DNA of 64,000 nt from VRUE01 sp963730315 (GTDB lineage Bacteria; Actinomycetota; Thermoleophilia; Solirubrobacterales; 70-9): NCBI GenBank assembly GCA_963730315.1, contig CAVSRD010000005.1, positions 62,001-126,000 of the forward strand, read 5' to 3'. Below, piece by piece: positions 24,465 to 33,456 of the stretch (position 1 is its first letter; each line of letters opens with the position of its first letter). Under the pieces are notes generated by a model. The model saw only the letters and a program-made list of their open reading frames with translations, was not told the DNA's origin and ran no database searches. Made by a program: the position numbers and the translations under genes.

Positions 24465-24995
24465 CTACGACTGATTGAAGAACCCTTTGTCGAGCAGGCG
24501 CGCCTTCTCCTCCGCCGACACCTCGACGTTCTTCGGCGTCAGCAGAAAGATCTTCTCGGCCACCCGTTGCATCCCGCCGTCGAGGGCGTAGGTGAGCCCC
24601 GAGCAGAAATCGATCATCCGCTTCGAAAGCTCGTGATCGGTGGTCTGCAGATTGAGGATGACCGGCACCGTGCGCTTGAACTGGTCGGCGACCTGCTGGG
24701 CGTCGTTGAAGTTGCGCGGGATGACCAGGTGGACCTTGACGTCGGAGTCGGCGCCAACCGGGCGGAGCACGCGGGTACGCGACGCGGAGATCGGCTCTTC
24801 GTCGGCGAAGATGTCGTCGATCTCGTCGCGGCGCGAGCGGCGCGAGGTCGGCAGGCGGCGGACCTCGCCCGGTTCGCGGTGCGCTTCGATCTCCTCCTCC
24901 TCGGCGAAGTCCTCCTCGTATTCGGGCCCGTGCTCGCGCTCTTCGGCGAGGCCGAAGTACACCAACGCTCTATGCCACGAGTCTCTTAAAGCCAT
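24465..24995 (-). CDS. sepF: Cell division protein SepF
   Basis: SepF anchors FtsZ to the membrane and is essential in actinobacteria, which lack FtsA. The 176-residue protein has an N-terminal amphipathic start (MALRDSWHRALVYFGL), an acidic, then Arg-rich, flexible linker (about 18-80) and the SepF dimer domain from about 85. The latter shows VKVHLVIPRNFNDAQQVADQFKRTVPVILNLQTTDHELSKRMIDFCSGLTYALDGGMQR. It follows yggS by 60 bases; that gap has no clear promoter. Confidence 0.95.
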   Translation of the reverse strand: MALRDSWHRALVYFGLAEEREHGPEYEEDFAEEEEIEAHREPGEVRRLPTSRRSRRDEIDDIFADEEPISASRTRVLRPVGADSDVKVHLVIPRNFNDAQQVADQFKRTVPVILNLQTTDHELSKRMIDFCSGLTYALDGGMQRVAEKIFLLTPKNVEVSAEEKARLLDKGFFNQS

Positions 24996-25055
24996 ACCTG
25001 TTGCAGGTCATTTCGGCTCTGAACCACCGATTCCTCCACCGATTATGACTCACCC

Positions 25056-25688
25056 TCACATGTAGAGGGCGGTTCCCAGGCGGATCGTCGTCGCCCCCTC
25101 CTCCACCGCCACCGTCCAGTCCTGCGAAGTGCCCATCGAAAGCCGCTCGAGGCCGTGCTCCGCAGCCAGCTCGGCGAGGCGGGCGAAGTGCGGGCGGGAG
25201 CCCTCGGGGTCGGTGCTGAACGGCGGCATGGTCATCAGGCCGCTCGCCCGCACCGGGCAGCGCTCCAGGAAGTCGCCGAGGTCCGTCGGCGCGACGCCGC
25301 CCTTGCCCTGCTCGCCGGCGACGTTCACCTCGACCAGGACCTCGGTCTCGGGGCCCCCGTGGCGACCCAGCTGGTCCAGCGCCGAATCCGTGGCGACCGA
25401 GTGGATCAACCGGCAGATCGGCAGCAGGCGCCTCACCTTGCGGCTCTGCAAATTGCCGATGAAGTCCCACTCGAAGGCGTCGCCCCAGCGCTCGTGCTTG
25501 GCGGCCAGGTCCTGCTGGCGGCTCTCGCCGACCAGACCGACCCCGGCCTCCGCCAGGGCGCCCATCTCCTCGAGCGGCACGTACTTGGTCGCGGCGACGA
25601 TCTCGACCCGGTCGCCGGCCCGGTCGCGCACCGCTTCCAGATTTGAGGCGATCTTCGTCGCGTCGAGTCCGTGGATCAGCCCCGGCAT
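25056..25688 (-). CDS. YggS/PLPBP pyridoxal-phosphate homeostasis protein
   Basis: The 210-residue protein is a fold-type III PLP-binding protein. The PLP lysine is in EIVAATKYVP (about residue 35). Other family blocks are GESRQQDLAAKHE, WDFIGNLQSRKVRRLLP, VLVEVNVAGEQGKGGV and the C-terminal LSMGTSQDWTVAVEEGATTIRLGTALY. YggS buffers PLP rather than catalysing a known reaction. Its position upstream of sepF is typical (ylmE-ylmF). The ATG at 25688 comes nine bases after the cca stop. Confidence 0.93.
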   Translation of the reverse strand: MPGLIHGLDATKIASNLEAVRDRAGDRVEIVAATKYVPLEEMGALAEAGVGLVGESRQQDLAAKHERWGDAFEWDFIGNLQSRKVRRLLPICRLIHSVATDSALDQLGRHGGPETEVLVEVNVAGEQGKGGVAPTDLGDFLERCPVRASGLMTMPPFSTDPEGSRPHFARLAELAAEHGLERLSMGTSQDWTVAVEEGATTIRLGTALYM

Positions 25689-25696
25689 CGCGCCGC

Positions 25697-26806
25697 CTAT
25701 CCCCGCGCCGCAGCGACGGCGGCCTTTAGCTCGGGCTCGCGCCCGGCGATCTCGCCGTCGAGCTTGCGGCGCAGCGCCTCGTCGAGCCCCCGCCCCACCC
25801 CCGGACCCTGGGGAACGCCGGCTGCGATCAGGTCCTCGCCATCAATCTCCAGCTTCACCTGCCGCCATTCCAGCAGGTAGCGGTCGAGCCACTCGGCGCC
25901 CAGCGCCCGCGCCAGGACCAGCTCGACCGGATCGTGGCCGCGGGCCAGCTCGACCGCGCGGGATGGCCGCTCGGGCCGCGCGACCGCCAGCTGCTCCTCG
26001 CTCCCGGGGCTGCCAAGCGCCGCGGCCAGCACCGATCGGTCGCGTGGCGCGGCGCCCTGCCACGGCGCAGCCGCCAGCAGCTCGCCCACTCGCCGGGCGA
26101 GCGCGACGCCCCCAGGGCGCAGCTCGACCAGCCCCCATTCCTCCAGCAGCTCGAAGCCGCGCGCCGCCTCGGGCTCGGCGGCGAGGCGCAGCAGGTCGGC
26201 CCGGCGGCGGTCGGCGGAAACCGTCTCGAGGTCGGCGCTTCGCAGCAGCTCCTCGGTCCCGGGCTCGAGCCGGAAACCGAAGCGCGCCGCGTAGCGGGCG
26301 GCACGCAGCGCTCGGGTGGGGTCGTCGGCGAACGAGCCTGCATGCAGCACTCGCAGCAGCCCGGCATCGAGGTCGGCGCTGCCGCCGTGGGGGTCGATCA
26401 GCGACGGCTCGCCCCGCAGCGGCACAGCCATCGCGTTGATCGTGAAGTCGCGCCGCCCGAGGTCGATCTCGATCTCCGTGGCGGGCTCGACCTCGGGTAG
26501 GGCTCCCGGCTGGGCATAGGTCTCGGCCCGAGCCGCCGCGATGTCGACCTCGTGCCCGTCGAGCCGGACCTTGGCGGTGGCGAAGCGCTCGTGCTCGACC
26601 GTCTCCGCGCCGAGCTTTCCCGCCAGCGCCGCGGCGTCGCCGACCACCACCAGGTCGACGTCGGAGCGCCCCCGCCCGAGCAGCAGGTCGCGCACCGCGC
26701 CGCCGACCAGGTAGACGGGCGCCTCGGTCGCGGCGCGGACCGTGTCCAGCTCCGGGTGGGCGCGACGCAGCGCCTCGTCGAGCTGGTCGATCGGAATCGT
26801 GGCCAT
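25697..26806 (-). CDS. CCA-adding/poly(A) polymerase-type tRNA nucleotidyltransferase
   Basis: The 369-residue protein is a class II nucleotidyltransferase. Head-domain motifs are YLVGGAVRDLLLGRGRSDVDLVVVGD (about 31-56, the GG and DxD residues), DIAAARAETY, RRDFTINAMAVPL near 118 and DDPTRALRAARYAARFGF near 160. The C-terminal half has helical neck and body regions but no clear HD phosphohydrolase motif. Such enzymes add CCA to tRNA 3' ends or poly(A) tails, and the two cannot be separated from sequence alone. The ATG at 26806 is 30 bases from the divergent deacetylase gene. Confidence 0.88.
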   Translation of the reverse strand: MATIPIDQLDEALRRAHPELDTVRAATEAPVYLVGGAVRDLLLGRGRSDVDLVVVGDAAALAGKLGAETVEHERFATAKVRLDGHEVDIAAARAETYAQPGALPEVEPATEIEIDLGRRDFTINAMAVPLRGEPSLIDPHGGSADLDAGLLRVLHAGSFADDPTRALRAARYAARFGFRLEPGTEELLRSADLETVSADRRRADLLRLAAEPEAARGFELLEEWGLVELRPGGVALARRVGELLAAAPWQGAAPRDRSVLAAALGSPGSEEQLAVARPERPSRAVELARGHDPVELVLARALGAEWLDRYLLEWRQVKLEIDGEDLIAAGVPQGPGVGRGLDEALRRKLDGEIAGREPELKAAVAAARG

Positions 26807-26836
26807 CGGCGATCCCTACCATGATCGCCACTGCGG

Positions 26837-27751
26837 ATGGCCGAGTGGCGGCAGGAAAGACGCGAGCAGCGGCGGCGCCAGCTCCGCCGCCGACGCCTGC
26901 TCGCCGGCGGCGCTCTCGTCGCCGCGGCCGCGGCGCTCGCCGCCGTCGTCCTCGCCAGCTCCTCCGGCGGCAGCGAGCGCGGTCGAGATTCGAACCGCGT
27001 AGCGGCACAAAGGTCTACCGCGCGCCCGCAGGCAAGCGGCTCACAGGCCGGCGAGGTCCGCAACGCGACGCCGCAGCCCGACTGGCGCCCCCACACTGGC
27101 CCGGTGCCGATCCTCGAGTACCACGTGCTCGGAGCGGCGCCCGCCGACGCCCCCTACCCGGAGCTGTACGTCAGCCGGCCCGACTTCCGCCGCCAGATGG
27201 ACTGGCTCGACCGCAACGGCTTCGAGGCGGTGACCCTGGAACAGGTCGAGGCGGCCTGGTACCGAAGCGGCACGCTGCCGCCGAAGCCGGTCGTGATCTC
27301 CTTCGACGACGGCTACCGACCGCAGTTCACCTTCGCCCTGCCGCAGCTGCGCCGGCACGGTTGGGCAGGCGTGCTCAACCTGAAGGCGGAAGGGTCGGAC
27401 CTCTACCGCAGCAACGTCGAAGCGATGCTCGGCGCCGGCTGGGAGCTGGCCTCGCACACGATCCACCACTCCGACCTGACCACGCTCGACGCCGAAGCGC
27501 TTCGCGAAGAAGTTGCCGGCTCGCGACAACTGCTGCGGCGCGAATACGGCGTCCCGGTGAAGAACTTCTGCTACCCGTCGGGTCGCTTCGACGAAACGGT
27601 GATCGCCACGCTGAAGGCGGCCGGCTATGCCGGCGCCACCACCGAGATCCCCGGCTACGCGAACCGCGGGAAGCCCTACGAACTGGCTCGCTTCGAGATC
27701 CTCGGCTCCCGCGGCGTCGCCGGAATGGCCGCGGACCTGGCGTCCGGCTGA
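26837..27751 (+). CDS. Membrane-anchored polysaccharide deacetylase (NodB domain)
   Basis: The 304-residue protein has a very Arg-rich N-terminus (MAEWRQERREQRRR), one hydrophobic segment (about 22-41), a low-complexity linker and then a NodB-type catalytic domain. That domain shows PVVISFDDGYRPQF (catalytic Asp and metal Asp) and ELASHTIHHSDLT, whose two His (HxxxH) are metal ligands. The YHVLGAAPADAPYPELYVSRPDFRRQMDWL opening is typical of extracellular deacetylases of this group. Such enzymes remove N-acetyl groups from peptidoglycan or other glycans outside the cell. Substrate is not clear. It is convergent with hisF, only four bases apart. Confidence 0.87.
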   Translation: MAEWRQERREQRRRQLRRRRLLAGGALVAAAAALAAVVLASSSGGSERGRDSNRVAAQRSTARPQASGSQAGEVRNATPQPDWRPHTGPVPILEYHVLGAAPADAPYPELYVSRPDFRRQMDWLDRNGFEAVTLEQVEAAWYRSGTLPPKPVVISFDDGYRPQFTFALPQLRRHGWAGVLNLKAEGSDLYRSNVEAMLGAGWELASHTIHHSDLTTLDAEALREEVAGSRQLLRREYGVPVKNFCYPSGRFDETVIATLKAAGYAGATTEIPGYANRGKPYELARFEILGSRGVAGMAADLASG

Positions 27752-27755
27752 CTCT

Positions 27756-28514
27756 TCAAGCGCGGACGGGGATTCCCGCCGCCGCCATGTGCCGCTTCGC
27801 GTCGCGCACGCGGTACTTCCCGTAGTGGAAGATCGAGGCGCAGAGAACCGCGTCGGCCCCGCCCGCGGCGATCGCCTCGTTGAGGTGCTCGAGCGTGCCG
27901 GCCCCGCCGGAGGCGATCACCGGCACCGGCACCGCGTCAGCCACCGCCCGGGTCAGCTCGACGTCGTAGCCGTCGCTGGTCCCGTCGCGGTCCATGCTGG
28001 TCAGCAGCACCTCGCCGGCGCCGCGCTCGACTGCCTCTTCGGCCCACGGGACGGCCTCACGGCCCTCGACCAACTTCCTCCCCCCGTTGACATATACGCC
28101 CCAGGTGGGCCCTTCGCGCTTAGCGTCGATCGCGATCACCACGCACTGGGACCCGAAGTGGTCTGCCAACTCGGTCAGCAGCTCGGGGCGGGCGAGGGCC
28201 GAGGAGTTGACCGAGACCTTGTCGGCGCCGGCGTCGAGCACCGCCTGGGCGTCCTGCACCGAGCGGATGCCGCCGCCGATGGTGAACGGGATGAAGACGT
28301 TGTCGGCGGTACGGCGCGCCAGCTCGACGATCGTCTCGCGCCGCTCGTGCGAGGCGGTGATGTCGAGGAAGACCAGCTCGTCGGCCCCCTCCGCGTCGTA
28401 GCGCTCGGCCAGCTCGACCGGGTCGCCGGCGTCGCGCAGGCCGACGAAATTGGTGCCCTTGACGACCCGTCCGGCGTCGACGTCGAGGCAGGGGATGACG
28501 CGCTTCAGGACCAT
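27756..28514 (-). CDS. hisF: Imidazole glycerol phosphate synthase subunit HisF
   Basis: HisF is the cyclase half of the HisHF complex, turning PRFAR and ammonia into IGP and AICAR. The 252-residue TIM barrel starts MVLKRVIPCLDVDAGRVVKGTNF (first catalytic Asp), and has FLDITAS, PFTIGGGIRSV, DKVSVNSSAL, VVIAIDAKRE, LLTSMDRDGTSDGYD (second catalytic Asp) and VIASGGAGTLEHL. It is the last gene of the his operon, nine bases after hisA. Confidence 0.96.
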   Translation of the reverse strand: MVLKRVIPCLDVDAGRVVKGTNFVGLRDAGDPVELAERYDAEGADELVFLDITASHERRETIVELARRTADNVFIPFTIGGGIRSVQDAQAVLDAGADKVSVNSSALARPELLTELADHFGSQCVVIAIDAKREGPTWGVYVNGGRKLVEGREAVPWAEEAVERGAGEVLLTSMDRDGTSDGYDVELTRAVADAVPVPVIASGGAGTLEHLNEAIAAGGADAVLCASIFHYGKYRVRDAKRHMAAAGIPVRA

Positions 28515-28523
28515 GGCTCAAGC

Positions 28524-29249
28524 CTAGGGAGCCAACGCGGCGATCCCCTCGGCGACGCTGAAGCGGCACTCGTAGAGGGCGCGGCCGACGATCGCGCCTT
28601 CGACGTTGGCGGGCATCTCGCGGGCCAGCGCTTCGAGATCGGCAAGGCTCCCGACGCCGCCCGAGGCGATCAGCGCCGCCTCGGTCGCCGCGGCAACCCG
28701 CTTCAGCTCCCCGAGCGCCGGGCCCTCCATCGTTCCGTCGACCTCGATCGCGGTGCAGAGGAAGCGCGCGACGCCGCGCTGGCTCAGCGTCGCGACGGCC
28801 TCAGTCACATCTTCCTTACCTGCCTCGGTCCACCCTGCCAGCGCGACCCGGCCGTCGCGGGCGTCGACGGAGACGACGATCCGCCCGCCATGTGCCTCGA
28901 GCATCGACACGAGGAGCTCCGGCTCGCACAGCGCCGCGGTCCCGAGCACGACCCGCGCCGCGCCGGCTTCGAGCGCCGCCGTCACCGCATCCGCGTCCCG
29001 CAGCCCGCCGCCGACCTGGATCGGACAATCCACCGCCGCGGCAATCCGCCGCACCGTCTCCAGGTTGCGCGGAACCCCCGCCTTCGCCCCGTCCAGATCG
29101 ACCACGTGCAGGAACTCCGCCCCTTCGCCGGCCCAGCGCAGCGCCGCGTCCGCCGGATCGGCGTCGTAGGCGGTCTCGCGCCCGTAGTCGCCCTGGAGCA
29201 GCCGCACGGCCCGGCCGCCGCGGATGTCGATCGCCGGGTAGAGGATCAC
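28524..29249 (-). CDS. hisA: ProFAR isomerase HisA (possibly PriA)
   Basis: HisA isomerises ProFAR to PRFAR. The 241-residue barrel begins ILYPAIDIRGGRAVRLLQGDYGRETAY (catalytic Asp in AIDIRGG). It has FLHVVDLDGAK, PIQVGGGLRD, RVVLGTAAL, VVSVDARDG (second Asp) and LIASGGVGSL. In many actinobacteria one enzyme, PriA, does both HisA and TrpF work. No trpF is seen here, so PriA is possible but untested. It starts at GTG 29249, overlapping the hisH stop. Confidence 0.94.
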   Translation of the reverse strand: MILYPAIDIRGGRAVRLLQGDYGRETAYDADPADAALRWAGEGAEFLHVVDLDGAKAGVPRNLETVRRIAAAVDCPIQVGGGLRDADAVTAALEAGAARVVLGTAALCEPELLVSMLEAHGGRIVVSVDARDGRVALAGWTEAGKEDVTEAVATLSQRGVARFLCTAIEVDGTMEGPALGELKRVAAATEAALIASGGVGSLADLEALAREMPANVEGAIVGRALYECRFSVAEGIAALAP

Positions 29250-29878
29250 GCCGCGGCCGGCGCGTTCGCGCAGACCCCGGCGAAGTTGGAGAGCAGCCGC
29301 AGGCCGGCAGCACTCGACTTCTCGGGGTGGAACTGGACGCCGAAGACGTTGCCGTGCTCCGCTGCGCAGGCGAAGCGCTCGCCGTAGGCGGCGCTGCCGA
29401 GCAGATCCGTATCCGCGGGACGCGGTGCGAAGGAGTGGACGAAGTAGAAGGGGGTCTCGCTCTCGATCCCCTCGGTCAGCCGCGACTCGCGCTCCCAGCG
29501 CACCGGCGACCATCCGATGTGCGGCACCTTGAGGCCGTCCGCCCGCAGCTCGGATACCTCGCCGGGCAGCAGGCCGAGGCCGTCCGCCCCGCCCAGCTCG
29601 GTGGTCGAGTCGAACAGCAGCTGCAAGCCGAGGCAGATGCCGAGGATCGGCACGCCAGCCTCGTGCCGCTCGGCGACCAGCTCGTCGAGGCGAAGCTCGC
29701 GCACCCGCTCCATCGCTTTCGGGAAGGCGCCGACGCCGGGCAGGACCAGGCCGTCCGCCTCGCGCACCGCTCCGGCGTCGTTGCCGATCGCCGCAGCCGC
29801 GCCGATGTGCTCCAGCGCCTTCTCGACCGAGCGCAGGTTCCCCATGCCGTAATCGAGGATGCAGATACGCGCGCTCAT
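29246..29878 (-). CDS. hisH: Imidazole glycerol phosphate synthase glutaminase subunit HisH
   Basis: HisH hydrolyses glutamine and channels ammonia to HisF. The 210-residue class I amidotransferase starts ICILDYGMGNLRSVEKALE. The nucleophile elbow is PILGICLGLQLLF (Cys near residue 80), and the His/Glu of the triad are in GVQFHPEKSSAAG near the end. It overlaps hisB by ATGA and hisA by GTGA, so the three are tightly coupled. Confidence 0.96.
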   Translation of the reverse strand: MSARICILDYGMGNLRSVEKALEHIGAAAAIGNDAGAVREADGLVLPGVGAFPKAMERVRELRLDELVAERHEAGVPILGICLGLQLLFDSTTELGGADGLGLLPGEVSELRADGLKVPHIGWSPVRWERESRLTEGIESETPFYFVHSFAPRPADTDLLGSAAYGERFACAAEHGNVFGVQFHPEKSSAAGLRLLSNFAGVCANAPAAA

Positions 29879-30465
29879 TCGCTCAGCGTACCCTTCGTCG
29901 AGGGCACGCCGGTCTCACCAGGGTCCAGCGACACGGCGACGCGGAGGGCCCGCGCGAAAGCCTTGAAGCAAGCCTCGATCATGTGGTGCGCGTTTGTCCC
30001 GTAGCGCACCGAGACGTGCAGCGTCAGCTTCGCGCCGTTGGCGACGGCGCGGAAGAACTCCTCGGCCAGCTCGGTGTCGAAGCCGGCGATCGAGGTCGCC
30101 GGCAGATCGGCCTCGAACACGCACAGCGGCCGGCCGGAGAGGTCGATCGCGCACTCCGCCAGCGACTCGTCCATCGGCACCAGGGCGGAGCCATAGCGGC
30201 GGATCCCGGCACGGTCGCCAAGCGCCTCGTCGATCGCCTGGCCGAGCACGATGCCGATGTCCTCGACAGTATGGTGTGCCCCGGTCTCTAGGTCGCCGTT
30301 CGCCTCGACCCGCAGGCCGAGCCCGCCGTGGCGGGAAAGCAGATCGAGCATGTGGTCGAGGAAGCCGACCTCGGTGGCGGCGCTCGACTCCCCCCCGTCG
30401 AGGTCGAGCGAGAGCCGGATCCGGGTCTCGGCCGTGTTGCGCTCCCTGCTCGCGGTGCGGCTCAT
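29875..30465 (-). CDS. hisB: Imidazoleglycerol-phosphate dehydratase
   Basis: HisB dehydrates IGP to imidazole acetol phosphate. The monofunctional 196-residue form is present, without the phosphatase domain seen in E. coli. Metal-binding repeats are FLDHMLDLLSRHGG near 34 and THHTVEDIG-type AHHTVEDIGIVLGQA near 63, with a second set at NAHHMIEACFKAFARAL near 158. It starts 12 bases after hisD and overlaps hisH. Confidence 0.96.
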   Translation of the reverse strand: MSRTASRERNTAETRIRLSLDLDGGESSAATEVGFLDHMLDLLSRHGGLGLRVEANGDLETGAHHTVEDIGIVLGQAIDEALGDRAGIRRYGSALVPMDESLAECAIDLSGRPLCVFEADLPATSIAGFDTELAEEFFRAVANGAKLTLHVSVRYGTNAHHMIEACFKAFARALRVAVSLDPGETGVPSTKGTLSE

Positions 30466-30477
30466 CGTCTGCTCCGG

Positions 30478-31752
30478 TTAGTCATCTTCGGCCCTAATCA
30501 TCGCCGACTCGCCGTGAAGGGGGAAGCCCTCGGCCTCGGCAAGTACCTTCACGTGTGGAGCGAGCTTCGCCACCGCGGCGGCCGGGACCTCCACGGTCGC
30601 GATCTTGCGGCGGAATACGTGCGGGCCGAGCGGGCCGGAGAACCGGCCGGCGCCGCCGGTCGGCAGCACGTGGTTCGACCCGGCGACGTAGTCGCCGAAG
30701 GCGGTGGCCCCGTAGGGGCCCGTGAAGACGCATCCACCGCTGGTGACCTTCGCCGCGAGCGACGCGGCCTCCTCGTCGAGCAGCTCCAGGTGCTCGGGCG
30801 CGAAGGCGTTGGCGAGGTCGATCGCGTCACCGGGGCCGGGCACGCGGATCAGCGCCAGTCGCGCCGCCTCGACGCCGGGCCACTCCGCGGCGGCGCGGTC
30901 GGTGGCCGCAGCGACTGCGTCGAGCACCGTCCCCTCGACCGCAGCGACGACCAGGGGGCCCTCGCCCCCGTGCTCCGCCTGCGCACACAGATCCAGCGCC
31001 GCCCACGCGGGGTCGACACCGTCGCCGGCGACGACCATCAGCTCCGACGGGCCGGCCAGCGAGTCGATCCCCACCTGGCCGTAGACGGCGCGCTTCGCCT
31101 CGCGCACCCAGCCGCTGCCGGGACCGGCGATGACGTCGACGCCGGCGACGCTTTCGGTGCCGTAGGCGAGCGCGAAGATCGCCTGCGCGCCGCCCATCGC
31201 GTAGATCTCGTCGACCGCGCACAGCTCGGCCGCCGCCAGCACGAGAGGATTCAGCGCACCGTCGGCTCCCGGTGGCGAGGCGAGCGCCAACCGCTCCACG
31301 CCGGCGACGCGCGCCGGTATCGCGCACATCAGCACGCTGGAGGGGTAGGCGGCCCGGCCGCCGGGGGCGTAGATGCCCGCGGCGGCGACGGGGACCTCGC
31401 GCAGGGAGACGCTGTGCCCCTGCGGCAGAGCAACCTGACGCGGCTCGGAATCGAGCGCCGCTTCGGCAACCGCGCGGACGTTCCCGGCGGCCAGCTCGAG
31501 CGACTCGCGGAGCTGCGGGTCGAGCCCCCGCAGCGCGATCGGCGCCTCGTCCGGGTCCACGCGCAACGCCGGGGGTTCGATCTCGGTGGCGTCGAAGCGC
31601 CGCGTCATCCGCATCACGGCTCGATCGCCTTCCTGGCGGACCGCCGCTTCGATCTTCGCCACCTCGGCCGGGGCAGCACCCGCAACCGCCCAGTCGCGGA
31701 TCGCGGTCGCCGTCGCGCCCGCTCCGTTCCACTCGAATCGCTCGATTTTCAT
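30478..31752 (-). CDS. hisD: Histidinol dehydrogenase
   Basis: HisD carries out the last two oxidations to histidine with NAD+ and zinc. The 424-residue protein has AAGIYAPGGRAAYPSSVLM near 125, AMGGAQAIFALAYGT near 185, AGPGSGWVREAKRAVYGQVGID near 208, LCAQAEHGGEGP near 250 (zinc Gln/His) and EHLELL near 318. ATG 31752 overlaps the hisG stop as ATGA. A longer upstream frame exists but falls inside hisG coding sequence and has no family match. Confidence 0.95.
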   Translation of the reverse strand: MKIERFEWNGAGATATAIRDWAVAGAAPAEVAKIEAAVRQEGDRAVMRMTRRFDATEIEPPALRVDPDEAPIALRGLDPQLRESLELAAGNVRAVAEAALDSEPRQVALPQGHSVSLREVPVAAAGIYAPGGRAAYPSSVLMCAIPARVAGVERLALASPPGADGALNPLVLAAAELCAVDEIYAMGGAQAIFALAYGTESVAGVDVIAGPGSGWVREAKRAVYGQVGIDSLAGPSELMVVAGDGVDPAWAALDLCAQAEHGGEGPLVVAAVEGTVLDAVAAATDRAAAEWPGVEAARLALIRVPGPGDAIDLANAFAPEHLELLDEEAASLAAKVTSGGCVFTGPYGATAFGDYVAGSNHVLPTGGAGRFSGPLGPHVFRRKIATVEVPAAAVAKLAPHVKVLAEAEGFPLHGESAMIRAEDD

Positions 31753-32429
31753 CGGGCCGACGCCTCGCGGAGCATCGCGGTCAGCCGGTCGATCTCGGCT
31801 GCCCGCAGCTTGTGGGCGACCCGATTGGCGACAAAGCGAGCCGTGCACTCGACGATCTCCTCGCGCACCTCGAGGTCGTTCTCCTCCAGCGTGCGGCCGC
31901 TCGCGACCAGGTCGACGATCCCGTCGGCCAGACCGATCAGCGGGGCCAGCTCCACCGATCCCTTCACCTCGATCGCCTCGACCTGCCGTCCTGTCGCCTC
32001 GAAGTGGCGTTCCGCTACACGCGGGTACTTGGTCGCGATCCGCATCATCCCCAGCCGCCGCTGCGACTCGCCAAGGCTCTCGTCGCCCTTGCGCCCGGCC
32101 AGCACCATGCGGCAGCGCCCGTAGCCGAGGTCGAGCAGCTCGTAGACCATGCGGTCGGACTGCTCGAGCAGCACGTCCTTGCCGGTGATGCCGACGTCGG
32201 CGGCGCCGGCCTCGACGTACGTCGGCACGTCGGAAGGGCGCATCGTCACCAGGGTCATCCCCTCGCCCGGGAAGATCAGCGCCCGCGACTCGCCGCGCGC
32301 CGCGGCGGTGTCGATCCCGGCCGCGTCGAGCAGGTTGAGGGTGCCCTCGAACAGGGCGCCGCGCGGCACCGCCAGCTTCAACGGGCCGCCGGACTTGGCG
32401 GGGCCGGGGCCGGCGACCTCGACGTTCAC
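31749..32429 (-). CDS. hisG: ATP phosphoribosyltransferase, short form
   Basis: HisG starts histidine synthesis by joining ATP and PRPP. The 226-residue length is the short form, which lacks the C-terminal regulatory domain and needs HisZ for activity and feedback control; hisZ is directly upstream. Family blocks are LKLAVPRGALFEGTLNLL, DVPTYVEAGAADVGITGKDVLLE, RIATKYPRVAERHF and the PRPP loop EVKGSVELAPLIGLADGIVDLV. GTG 32429 overlaps the hisZ stop. Confidence 0.94.
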   Translation of the reverse strand: MNVEVAGPGPAKSGGPLKLAVPRGALFEGTLNLLDAAGIDTAAARGESRALIFPGEGMTLVTMRPSDVPTYVEAGAADVGITGKDVLLEQSDRMVYELLDLGYGRCRMVLAGRKGDESLGESQRRLGMMRIATKYPRVAERHFEATGRQVEAIEVKGSVELAPLIGLADGIVDLVASGRTLEENDLEVREEIVECTARFVANRVAHKLRAAEIDRLTAMLREASAR

Positions 32430-33415
32430 CCGCCCTCCCCCTTTCGCGACTCCTCCATCTGGGCGACGTGGACGCGCTCCAGGTAGAGGGCGAAGCCGGC
32501 GGCCGGGAGGTCGACGCCGAAGCGCTTCAGCAGTCCGTCGTAGCGTCCGCCGCCGCCCAGAACGTGACCCAGGGCGGGGTCGTAGACCTCGAGGATCGCG
32601 CCGCTGTAATAGCCGAGGTCGCGCAGCAGGCCGAGGTCGATCTGCACGCGGTCAGCCGCGCCGCGCCGCTCCAGCGCCTCGAGCGTCTCGCCGAGCCGCG
32701 CCGTCGCCCGCTCGACCGCGGTCCCGCCCAAGGCGCGGGCTTCGTCCAGCACCTCACGCCCACCACGAAGCTGCGACAGGGCGGCACAGGTGCCGACCTG
32801 CTCGTCGCCGATCCCGGCCTGGGAGAGCTCGACCTCGAGGCCGACCAGGTCGTGCGTGGCCAGCCGTTCGAGGATCGAGTCGCGCTCCTCGCCTTCGACC
32901 CCGAGCTCGGCCAGCAGCTGGCGGTAGAGGTCGGCGTCGCCGAGCCCGATCAGCGCGCGGTCGAGGCCGGCGGCGTCGAGCGCCGCCTCCAGCACCTCGA
33001 CCACCTCTGCGGTGCCCTGCGGCGCCGGCGCCCCGATCAGCTCCACCCCGGCCTGCGCGAACTCGCGCATCTGGCCGCGCTGCGGTCGCACCGCGCGGAA
33101 GGCGTTGGCCAGGTAGCAGAGGCGCAGCGGGGGCTCCGCGTCCGCGTAGCGCGAGGCGACCAGGCGGGCGATCGGCACCGTCATGTCGGAGCGCAACGCC
33201 AGCAGGTCGCCGCGCTCGTCGAAGAAGCGGTAGGCGGAGTCGGCGGTGCGCCCGTCGCCGCGGGCGAGCACCTCGTCGTACTCGATCGCCGGGGTCGCCA
33301 CCTCGCCGTAGCCGCGGTCCTCGAAGACCTCGACCAGGTCGCGGTGCAGGCGTCGCAGCTCCCGCATCTCGTCGGGAAGGATGTCGCGCGTGCCTGGGGG
33401 GATCGGGTGGATCAT
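32426..33415 (-). CDS. hisZ: ATP phosphoribosyltransferase regulatory subunit HisZ
   Basis: This is a HisRS-like protein of 329 residues, too short for a tRNA synthetase. It keeps the class II catalytic fold (PPGTRDILPDEM start, ATPAIEYDEVL, ALRSDMTVPIARLVASR, RLCYLANAFRAVRPQRGQMREFAQAGVELIG and GHVLGGGGRYDGLLKRFG) but lacks the C-terminal anticodon-binding domain. Together with the adjacent short hisG this identifies HisZ, the regulatory partner. It is the first gene of the his operon; its ATG overlaps by one base the stop of a 13-codon upstream ORF (33415-33456). Confidence 0.92.
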   Translation of the reverse strand: MIHPIPPGTRDILPDEMRELRRLHRDLVEVFEDRGYGEVATPAIEYDEVLARGDGRTADSAYRFFDERGDLLALRSDMTVPIARLVASRYADAEPPLRLCYLANAFRAVRPQRGQMREFAQAGVELIGAPAPQGTAEVVEVLEAALDAAGLDRALIGLGDADLYRQLLAELGVEGEERDSILERLATHDLVGLEVELSQAGIGDEQVGTCAALSQLRGGREVLDEARALGGTAVERATARLGETLEALERRGAADRVQIDLGLLRDLGYYSGAILEVYDPALGHVLGGGGRYDGLLKRFGVDLPAAGFALYLERVHVAQMEESRKGEGG

Positions 33416-33456
33416 CAGACCCGCCGCCTCGTCTGCTTTCGCTCGCTCGCACTCAT
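33415..33456 (-). CDS. 13-codon leader ORF (MSASERKQTRRRV) ending on the hisZ start
   Basis: The ATG at 33456 opens 13 codons and the stop TGA overlaps the hisZ ATG (TGATG). The peptide is Ser/Arg/Lys-rich with no His codon, so it is not a classic his attenuator. A nearly identical leader ORF, also exactly 13 codons and also ending on the next gene's start, precedes leuC (55083-55124). The parallel makes translation likely. No good ribosome-binding site is seen before this ATG. Confidence 0.4.
   Translation of the reverse strand: MSASERKQTRRRV

Noticed and set aside
26830..27020. tRNA-like start GCGGATGGCCGAGTGGC and a later GATTCGAACC that resembles a T-arm
   Set aside because: No acceptor stem, anticodon arm or T-stem can be formed, and the bases are the coding start of the deacetylase (MAEWRQ...).
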